A DNA stretch of 64,000 nt from Bdellovibrionales bacterium (GTDB lineage: Bacteria; Bdellovibrionota; UBA1018; CAIMNF01): contig CANNBJ010000002.1 of the NCBI GenBank assembly GCA_947502835.1, positions 333,850 to 397,849 on the forward strand. Reading direction: 5' to 3'. The notes beneath the pieces were generated by a model. The model saw only the letters and a list, made by a program, of their open reading frames with translations, made no database searches and was not told the origin of the DNA. A program made the position numbers and the translations under genes. Positions 58,179-64,000 of this stretch are shown here, in pieces; positions within the stretch are counted from its first letter, which is position 1, and each line of letters starts with the position of its first letter.

Positions 58179-59948
58179 GTGGTGCTTCGGTACGCCCTCT
58201 CCGTACTTTTGACGGCGACCCTCCTTGCGGGGGGACTGTCGTGTACCCGAAAGGACGATTCCGCACAAAACATTCTTCGGGTTCCGGTGAAGGAAGATCT
58301 CAAAACCCTCGACCCCGCAAATGCCTATGATGATGTGAGTTTGGATATTCTTCCGAACATCATGGAGTCGCTGTACCAATACAAATATCTCGACGAGAAC
58401 ATGGTGCTTGAGCCGCTTCTTGCGGCAGCGATGCCTGAGTATTCAAAGGACGGGCTTTCGGCTCGCGTGAGTATTCGAAAGGGCATCAAGTTTCAGGACG
58501 ACCCGTGCTTCCGGTCCAATGGGGGACGCGGCAGGGAACTTAGGGCGGATGACTTTGTGTATGCCTTCAAGCGTCTTGCCATTCCCTCGCTTCAATCCCA
58601 AGGTGCCTGGATTTTTCAAGAGAAGATCTCGGGGTTTGACGAGTATGAAAAAAAACTCGCAAGTGTCAAGGGCGAAGATTTCAAAAAAGCATTTGAGGCA
58701 CCGATCGAAGGCCTCACTGCAATCGATGATCACACTCTTCAATTCAAATTCACAAGGCCTTACCCTCTTTTGAATTACATTCTTGCGATGACCTTCACCG
58801 CGCCCGTCGCGCGGGAGGCGGTCGATGCCTATGGGGACCATGATGGGAATCTCCGGGATCATCCGATCGGCACCGGCCCCTTCCGGCTGAGGAGCTGGGA
58901 GCCCGGGGTTCGGATCGTGATCTCCAGGAATCCGAATTTCAAAGGGGTTTTTCCGGACCAGGGATCCGAGGAGCTTCGCAGGCGGGGTTTGCTTGCAGAT
59001 GCAGGAAAGCCGATTCCGTTTCTTGAAGGGGTTTCTTTTGAAATCATTCGTGATGAGGCAACCAGGATGAGTCGATTCTTGAAAAAAGAAATAGATCTTC
59101 TTGAGTTGATGAAGGAGTCCTCAAAAGTGTTTCTCAAGGGGACCGGTGCATTGCGAGAGGATCTCGCAAAGGACGGCGTTCAGGTGGACCCGGAGAACTC
59201 ACTCGTGGAGTATTATGTGGTCTTCAATCTGAAGGATCCCCTTCTTCAGAACAAGATGTTGCGCCAGGCGATTTCGAGCGCAATCAATCGTACGGAGTGG
59301 ATCGAGATGTTCGAGAAGGGGCGTGGCATTCCGCAAGATCAGGTCGGACCTCCGGGATTGTTGGACCGAATCCCCGATGCCGCACTCAAATATGGATACT
59401 CCCTCGAGCGAGCCCGACAGTTATTGGCGAAGGCCGGCTATCCGGAGGGGAAGGGGCTGCCGGTGTTGAGTTTCGACTTCCGCGGAACCGAACAGAGGTT
59501 CGAGGAAATGGGAGAGATGTTTGTCCGTCAGTTGGGAGCAATCGGAATCCGCGTGAACCCTGTCTTGAATTCCTTCCCTGCCTATCTTGAGAAGGCGAAG
59601 CTTGGAAAAATGCAACTGGCGCTTGGTGGATGGACCTTTGATTATCCGGATGTCGAGAATGGCTATCAGATTCTCTACGGCCCGAATCGTTCTCCGGGAC
59701 CGAACGACTCGAATTGGGAGAATGCCCGCTTTGACGAGCTCTACCGAAAAATTGCGGCCGCTCCTTCCGGAACCAAGGGTCGCACCGAGTGGGTGCGGCA
59801 GGCGGAGGCCCTGATCCAGGAAGAGGTGCCTTGGGCTTATGGGTATTTTCTCAAGGTCCATCTCTTGAGTCATGCCCGGCTTCGAAATCATCACACGATC
59901 CTCATGATTCAGAACAAGTACAAGTATTTGCGGATCAGTGAGGAATAG
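58179..59948 (+). CDS. Oligopeptide-binding lipoprotein (SBP family 5)
   Basis: About 589 residues from GTG 58179, with GGAGG 7 nt upstream in the end of alaS. Lipobox GLSC near residue 20. OppA-type layout: KEDLKTLDPANAYDDVS at the N-terminus, IPFLEGVSFEIIRDEATR, VEYYVVFNLKDPLLQNKMLRQAISSAINR in pieces, and a C-terminal GYFLKVHLLSHARL. It would bind peptides for an ABC importer; no permease or ATPase genes are next to it. Cotranscription with alaS is likely. Confidence 0.88.
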   Translation: MVLRYALSVLLTATLLAGGLSCTRKDDSAQNILRVPVKEDLKTLDPANAYDDVSLDILPNIMESLYQYKYLDENMVLEPLLAAAMPEYSKDGLSARVSIRKGIKFQDDPCFRSNGGRGRELRADDFVYAFKRLAIPSLQSQGAWIFQEKISGFDEYEKKLASVKGEDFKKAFEAPIEGLTAIDDHTLQFKFTRPYPLLNYILAMTFTAPVAREAVDAYGDHDGNLRDHPIGTGPFRLRSWEPGVRIVISRNPNFKGVFPDQGSEELRRRGLLADAGKPIPFLEGVSFEIIRDEATRMSRFLKKEIDLLELMKESSKVFLKGTGALREDLAKDGVQVDPENSLVEYYVVFNLKDPLLQNKMLRQAISSAINRTEWIEMFEKGRGIPQDQVGPPGLLDRIPDAALKYGYSLERARQLLAKAGYPEGKGLPVLSFDFRGTEQRFEEMGEMFVRQLGAIGIRVNPVLNSFPAYLEKAKLGKMQLALGGWTFDYPDVENGYQILYGPNRSPGPNDSNWENARFDELYRKIAAAPSGTKGRTEWVRQAEALIQEEVPWAYGYFLKVHLLSHARLRNHHTILMIQNKYKYLRISEE

Positions 59949-60049
59949 CGTGTCGGTCCCGACCCAATCCTTCACCTAAAGAATCAATCAAGGTTTGCCT
60001 GCTTTTTGTCGATCCGGATTTCATGGCCGGGTGGGAGTCCGCTTTTGGC

Positions 60050-60709
60050 ATGCGAAGTTTGTCCCTGATCCTGATCGCAGCAACTTCCTCGTGCGCGCCC
60101 GTGATCTCGGAGCGCACGGATGAACAGGAGTGGATCCGGTATCGTTCCGAACTCCAGACTCAATCCAGGGTTCCGGCCGCCGAAAAACAGAAGGTGCCTT
60201 TGAGTGAGCCTCTGCTGCTTGCCCTCGAGTCTGTGCCGGCACGGAGCATCTTCCTTGAGTGTTCCGCAGAAAGAATTCCTGAAGCTTGCTTTGCTCCGCG
60301 AATCCGTGAAGCGGTTGATTCCGCCTTGACCGGCGAAATGAAAGCCTTCAGGGCGATGGCTCTTGAGGAAAACACATATTCCAAGGTGATGGATCAGGTT
60401 CTTGCCTTTCATCAAGGGCTGTTGTCCGGGATTGAGATTTCCGCCCGTGATCGGGTCAGGAGGCTTCTTGAGTCCTGCGGTTTTCCAGGCACGCGTGGAT
60501 TCTCAAAAGAGGTCGAAAATTGTGTCGCCGAGACACGGGAATCCGACACGGACCTGCTCTTGACCCAAACCTCTGACCGTTTGGGCCTGCGAATCACTAC
60601 GGCCGCGGCGAGGGTCTGGATTCTCGAGAATCAAATCAAACCCCTCTATGAAAGTGAACTTGCGCGCGAGCGAAAATCCTCGGTGGTCGCAACCGCGCCA
60701 TCGCCTTGA
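60050..60709 (+). CDS. Hypothetical lipoprotein
   Basis: About 219 residues from the ATG that gives MRSLSLILIAATSSC, a lipoprotein signal with Cys15; an ATG at 60023 adds nine residues. The remainder is polar and mainly helical, with four further cysteines (FLECSAERIPEACF, LLESCGF, VENCVAE). No known domain. It lies between the peptide-binding and FlgT-like genes. Confidence 0.6.
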   Translation: MRSLSLILIAATSSCAPVISERTDEQEWIRYRSELQTQSRVPAAEKQKVPLSEPLLLALESVPARSIFLECSAERIPEACFAPRIREAVDSALTGEMKAFRAMALEENTYSKVMDQVLAFHQGLLSGIEISARDRVRRLLESCGFPGTRGFSKEVENCVAETRESDTDLLLTQTSDRLGLRITTAAARVWILENQIKPLYESELARERKSSVVATAPSP

Positions 60710-60803
60710 CGCACGGTCGGTGCATTTTCACCTAAAGATGTGTCCAGCATGACCCGATAGGAAGGACAAGGAAGAGAGAGGTTTTCTTCCATGGAGACGG
60801 AAA

Positions 60804-61211
60804 ATGGGATCATTCAAAATCAGGAGACTCCTCGGAATGGCGGCGCTGTTTTTGCTGTGTGCGGGCGCCCGTGCGAATGCCGCCGAATACAGTGTGTATG
60901 AGGTGTTCCGGGCGATTGATCTCGGTGAATCCGACCGCCAACCCCCAAAGGAAATTTTCATCAACATGGGTGCGCTTCAGGGCTTGAAAAAAGGAAGTGT
61001 CCTTGATGTGTACCGCAAGATCTCAAGCTTCGACAATGTTGCCGAGAAGCTGGCCGGCGAGCATGTGGTTCCGGTGGGAAGGATCAAGGTCATCCACACC
61101 GATGAGAAAACCGCAATCGCCCGGATGGATCGATTCGTTTCGCTGGAGCAGGAGCCCGCGCTCCTGCCCCAGTCGATCATGATTGGCGATCTGGTTCGCC
61201 ATGCAAACTGA
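60804..61211 (+). CDS. Small exported protein with FlgT C-terminal-like fold
   Basis: 135 residues with GGAG 7 nt before the ATG. Signal MGSFKIRRLLGMAALFLLCAGARANA in two parts. The mature part IFINMGALQGLKKGSVLDVYRK then VPVGRIKVIHTDEKTAIARM resembles the SH3-like C-terminal domain of flagellar FlgT and related periplasmic proteins. No flagellar gene is near, so the role is unknown. Confidence 0.65.
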   Translation: MGSFKIRRLLGMAALFLLCAGARANAAEYSVYEVFRAIDLGESDRQPPKEIFINMGALQGLKKGSVLDVYRKISSFDNVAEKLAGEHVVPVGRIKVIHTDEKTAIARMDRFVSLEQEPALLPQSIMIGDLVRHAN

Positions 61212-61229
61212 ATCGCCCCTTACCCGGAC

Positions 61230-61622
61230 CTAATTCGGAGCCTCTTCGATCGTCATGACCGAGTCCTCCGCGCTGGTTTCAGCGGTTTCCGTTGTCTTTT
61301 GCTTTTTGTGGAGAAAGTTCACTCGATCCGCATGGATCTCATGGATGTAGTGAAGCTCTCCTTCCTGATCTTCGTACTTCCGGATTCGGATCCCTCCCTC
61401 CAGGAACACTGCCATTCCCTTTTTGAGTTCCTCGTTCACTTTCTCTGCGGGTTTGCCCCATGTTACGATCCGGTGCCAGGTGGTTTCGCTCTCGTTCCGG
61501 GAGCGGTGCCAGGTCTCGGTTGCCAGACTGAACTGGCTCACCGGTGTTCCGTTTTTGGTGAATCGTAAAATGGGGTCGTTGCCCAAACGTCCCAACAACA
61601 TGACTCGATTGATGTCCCTCAT
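61230..61622 (-). CDS. ssb: Single-stranded DNA-binding protein, short
   Basis: 130 residues with the OB-fold SSB pattern (MRDINRVMLLGRLGNDPILR, TPVSQFSLATE, HRIVTWGKPAE, VFLEGGIRIRKYEDQEG). AAGGA stands before the ATG. The usual acidic tip ending in DDDIPF is missing; the protein ends in TIEEAPN after a short linker. That tip recruits replication partners, so this may be a secondary SSB. It is divergent from ribD. Confidence 0.9.
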   Translation of the reverse strand: MRDINRVMLLGRLGNDPILRFTKNGTPVSQFSLATETWHRSRNESETTWHRIVTWGKPAEKVNEELKKGMAVFLEGGIRIRKYEDQEGELHYIHEIHADRVNFLHKKQKTTETAETSAEDSVMTIEEAPN

Positions 61623-61681
61623 GAAAATTCCTTTCTATTTTGAGGTTGTTTTCATGCCGAAGCGTTGCGATTGTTGTGCCA

Positions 61682-62851
61682 ATGAAAGCAGTGCTGAAAA
61701 AAGGATTCGGAATCGGAGGAAGAATCGCGCGAACTCTTGCCGCGGATCCCGCTCCTTCGTTCCCCTTCGGGACGGCGGAATATTGGATGGAACAGGCACT
61801 CCTGCAGTCCATGGAGTCGGTGGGACGAGCCCAACCCAATCCAGCAGTTGGATGCATTCTCGTTCAAAATCAGCAGTTCATTGGCCGTGGCAGCACGAGG
61901 GCGTGGAAACAGGAACATGCCGAGCGGGTCGCATTCTCGGGGATTGATCCCGGAGCGAATCTTCACGAGGCGGTTGCCTATGTCACGCTTGAGCCATGCA
62001 CCCATCAGGGATTTCAGCCCCCTTGTGTGAATCTTTTGCTTCAGTCTCCCATTCCGAAAATCGTCATCGCAGTTCCGGATCCGGACCCTCGCGTGAATGG
62101 TGCGGGAATCCGGATGCTGCGCGAGGCTGGCAAAACGGTGGAGGTGGGGATTTTGGGTCCTGAGGCCAGGGCATGGAACCTGAATTTTTTCATGACGCGC
62201 GAGACGGGGCGACCTCTCTGGGCTGCCAAGTGGGCGCAGACTCTGTCCGGACACCTGTGCGATGCGAGTGGACACTCCAAGTGGATCACGGGAGCTGAGT
62301 CCCGGGCGCATGTGCACTGGCTTCGGCAAAAATACGATTCCATTGTGGTGGGCGCACGAACCTTTCTCCTGGATCAGCCGCAGCTCACGGTTCGCGATTG
62401 TGCGGAACCACATCACAGAAGCCCCGAAAGATTCGTGTTTGACCCGAAAGGCAGAACCCTGGATCTTCCCTCCGAACGCAGGGTGGGCTTCCGGATCTTG
62501 GTTTGCGAATCGGAACTTCGTGCGCGAGCAGGAGGGATTGAGTCCGGGATCATTCCGGTACCCGCACCAGTGGATTCCCCCGAGCTATGGGGAGTGTTTC
62601 GGCAGGTTCTGGAGTCTCTTGAGTTTCCGAGGCCGCTCCAGAGCGTTCTGGTGGAGGGGGGGCCCGGGCTTCTTCAAGAGCTCCTTAAACACGACTTTTT
62701 TACTGTGGTACATCGATTCGTCGGGGCTCGCAGTTTTGAAACCGTTTCGGAAGAGCATCGGATGGCGTGGGCTCCCGGGGAGGGCTGGAGCTTTCAGACC
62801 GATGAAGAAATTCACGGGGATCGCTTGCACGAATGGATAAAAGAGGTTTAA
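61682..62851 (+). CDS. ribD: Riboflavin biosynthesis deaminase/reductase RibD
   Basis: About 389 residues from ATG 61682; an ATG at 61787 gives the more typical length and starts MEQALLQSMES, so the first 35 residues may not be made. Deaminase domain: His-Ala-Glu in QEHAERVAF and zinc cysteines in LEPCTHQGFQPPC. Reductase domain from about residue 180: WAAKWAQTLSGHLC, VVGARTFLLDQPQLTVRD, VLVEGGPGLLQELL. It performs the second and third steps after GTP cyclohydrolase II. No other rib genes or FMN riboswitch are seen nearby. Confidence 0.92.
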   Translation: MKAVLKKGFGIGGRIARTLAADPAPSFPFGTAEYWMEQALLQSMESVGRAQPNPAVGCILVQNQQFIGRGSTRAWKQEHAERVAFSGIDPGANLHEAVAYVTLEPCTHQGFQPPCVNLLLQSPIPKIVIAVPDPDPRVNGAGIRMLREAGKTVEVGILGPEARAWNLNFFMTRETGRPLWAAKWAQTLSGHLCDASGHSKWITGAESRAHVHWLRQKYDSIVVGARTFLLDQPQLTVRDCAEPHHRSPERFVFDPKGRTLDLPSERRVGFRILVCESELRARAGGIESGIIPVPAPVDSPELWGVFRQVLESLEFPRPLQSVLVEGGPGLLQELLKHDFFTVVHRFVGARSFETVSEEHRMAWAPGEGWSFQTDEEIHGDRLHEWIKEV

Positions 62852-62882
62852 ATAAGCCCTGTAAAACCAAGGAGATCAAAAG

Positions 62883-63362
62883 ATGATGAAGAAGTGGGCG
62901 TTCGTGCTTGTTGCGGCAACTGTGGTATTCTCGGCCTGTTCCAAAAAACCGGCTCAGGAGGAAGCGACTCTTCCTTCTGCTGCGAATGCGGATGAAACCA
63001 TGGGTGATTCCGATTCCGGAAAAGCCATGGGCCTTCAAACCGTGTACTTCGGATACGACACCTTCACTCTGAGCAACGAGGCGAAGACGGTCCTCAAGGC
63101 CAATGCACAAATCATGAAAGACAAGCCCTCCCTCAAGATCCAGGTAGAGGGTCATTGTGATCAGCGCGGGGGAATCCAGTACAATATTGCCCTCGGTGAA
63201 AAGCGTTCGAATGCGGTGAAGAAGTTTCTCGCGACCCAAGGCATCGCAAATGACAGGATTTCCGTCATCAGCTTCGGCAAAGAGAAGCCGGCGGATCCTT
63301 CCGAGAGTGAAGCCGCTTACGCGAAAAATCGTCGTGGCAACTTCGTGGTGACTTCCCGCTAA
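62883..63362 (+). CDS. pal: Peptidoglycan-associated lipoprotein Pal
   Basis: 159 residues. Lipobox VFSAC with Cys near 20, a flexible linker, then the OmpA-like peptidoglycan-binding domain (VYFGYDTFTLSNEAKTVL, VEGHCDQRGGIQYNIALGEKR in pieces, NRRGNFVVTS). Pal tethers the outer membrane to the wall with the Tol system. The C-terminal location of a Tol-Pal locus is expected; the following two lipoprotein genes support that, but no tol gene is inside the window. Confidence 0.95.
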   Translation: MMKKWAFVLVAATVVFSACSKKPAQEEATLPSAANADETMGDSDSGKAMGLQTVYFGYDTFTLSNEAKTVLKANAQIMKDKPSLKIQVEGHCDQRGGIQYNIALGEKRSNAVKKFLATQGIANDRISVISFGKEKPADPSESEAAYAKNRRGNFVVTSR

Positions 63363-63806
63363 ATGAATTTCAAGGTTTTGAAAAGGGGGCTTGGTTTGGC
63401 CCCCTTTTTTTTCATCGCGTGCTCGGTCACCGCCGTACGGCCCTCCCAGGAGATGTCGGACATGGAGGTGGGAATCAAGGCGGCAACCGAGGTGAATGCA
63501 GACCTGCTTGCCCCCGAGCTCTATCGACTGGCAACCGAAACCGCCCTCCAGGCCCGTCGGGAGTACCGACTCAAGAACTTCATGGACGCCAAACGATTTG
63601 CCGAACTGGCACGCGTCCATGCAGAGAGGGCCGAATTTGAGGCGATCCGGAATGGCGCAAAGCGGGAAATGATTCCCGAGGATCCCCTGGCCCAGCCTTC
63701 CTACGCACCCGAGCCTATTGCGGAGCCGACCCCGATTTCCGGCGATTCAAGCACACAGAAGCCCGAGGGGGGAGCCCCTCCACCCGCCGAGCCGAAGGCC
63801 CCTTGA
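63363..63806 (+). CDS. DUF4398-type lipoprotein
   Basis: 147 residues starting right after the pal stop codon. Lipobox FIAC. The core ALQARREYRLKNFMDAKRFAELARVHAERAE in pieces is a helical, Ala/Arg/Glu-rich region typical of DUF4398, and the C-terminal 40 residues are Pro/Glu-rich and disordered. Because it shares a transcript with pal, it probably works at the outer membrane. Confidence 0.75.
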   Translation: MNFKVLKRGLGLAPFFFIACSVTAVRPSQEMSDMEVGIKAATEVNADLLAPELYRLATETALQARREYRLKNFMDAKRFAELARVHAERAEFEAIRNGAKREMIPEDPLAQPSYAPEPIAEPTPISGDSSTQKPEGGAPPPAEPKAP

Positions 63807-63856
63807 TCTCCTCTTCTGCAGTTTAAAAAATCCTTAAAAAGTGAGAGAATCTCCGC

Positions 63857-64000
63857 ATGAATCCTAAGTTCCTTCTCGCCTTTCTGTTGATCCCGTCTGT
63901 CGGTGCTTGCGTGACCACACGCGAGGAGTTGAACCGACAGCGAGAGGCCGCAGCCGAGCTCGATGCCAAGCCCATCAAGAGTGAAGAGCTCCTGAAGCCC
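63857..64000 (+). CDS. Lipoprotein, start only (cut by window end)
   Basis: The first 48 residues only. Signal MNPKFLLAFLLIPSVGAC with a lipobox SVGAC, followed by an Arg/Glu-rich helical start. Position after pal and the DUF4398 gene suggests a CpoB/YbgF-like or related Tol-Pal accessory protein; this is a guess from context. Confidence 0.6.
   Translation, partial: MNPKFLLAFLLIPSVGACVTTREELNRQREAAAELDAKPIKSEELLKP

Noticed and set aside
61623..61786. FMN riboswitch before ribD
   Set aside because: The spacing is short and none of the conserved RFN elements can be found.
1..64000. CRISPR arrays, insertion sequences, rRNA genes, prophage genes
   Set aside because: None was seen. The only direct repeats found are too few and unevenly organised for CRISPR, and no transposase-like protein occurs.

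Overview
The window looks like a chromosomal segment of a Gram-negative bacterium. It carries lipid A genes (lpxD, fabZ, lpxA, lpxB/lpxK), bamA, skp, lolCD, pal, a heptosyltransferase and many lipobox signals. Gene content (single-chain glycyl-tRNA synthetase, folate-dependent TrmFO, AmpG, many exported proteins of unknown function, a fused LpxB-LpxK) would fit a Bdellovibrionota or former delta-proteobacterial lineage. That placement is an inference; no 16S or other decisive marker is present. Coding density is high, with frequent 4-nt ATGA overlaps, so most genes sit in tight operons.

Layout. 0-8 kb: a DMT transporter and trmFO, then xerC/D, a DedA protein, an exported M14 carboxypeptidase and a 2OG-Fe(II) oxygenase, then a lipoprotein and an outer-membrane barrel protein on the minus strand. 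7.4-10.3 kb: a tight minus-strand operon tatA, aromatic amino acid hydroxylase, DUF423, unknown. 10.3-12.4 kb: a ferredoxin-NADP reductase, tRNA-Ser(UGA), a 400-bp non-coding region rich in inverted and direct repeats, and mtnN. 12.5-17.4 kb: one 1646-residue lipoprotein with Ig-like HYDIN-type repeats and a C-terminal RCC1 domain. 17.7-28 kb: a hidden prepilin (non-AUG start) with a secreted partner, an MBL-type RNase, a periplasmic peroxidase/MsrBA repair pair, a CBS-pseudoreceiver protein, an acyl-CoA dehydrogenase, and a three-gene exported operon resembling planctomycete DUF1588/DUF1501 pairs. 27.9-35.9 kb: rsgA without its zinc site, an exported methyltransferase, a PilZ membrane protein, tadA, ampG, RDD, a TRL-like lipoprotein, methylmalonyl-CoA epimerase and rhomboid.

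35.7-49.4 kb is an envelope-biogenesis supercluster on one strand: a 59-codon small gene, trxB, lolC, lolD, bamA, skp, lpxD, fabZ, lpxA, a single-chain lpxB-lpxK fusion, a DUF3108 lipoprotein, a heptosyltransferase and a second glycosyltransferase. Together these cover lipoprotein release, outer-membrane protein insertion and lipid A/core synthesis.

49.5-55.4 kb: an unknown exported protein behind a 13-bp stem-loop, glyQS, then a more AT-rich island. The island holds an AAA_14/DUF4143 ATPase behind paired palindromes and a small six-cysteine secreted protein. The promoter of that small gene appears to carry eight GCG triplets between its -35 and -10 elements, a candidate phase-variation switch. 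After the island come an M28 lipoprotein peptidase and a DUF962 protein. 55.5-64 kb: alaS with an oligopeptide-binding lipoprotein, small exported proteins, a short ssb, ribD, pal, a DUF4398 lipoprotein and the start of another lipoprotein, cut by the window edge.

Best candidates for something new: the triplet-repeat promoter (53.39-53.42 kb), the LpxB-LpxK fusion with a possible internal start, the inverted copy of the tRNA-Ser 3' end with the hairpin/44-mer repeats at 11.23-11.61 kb, and the palindrome pair before the AAA_14 gene.
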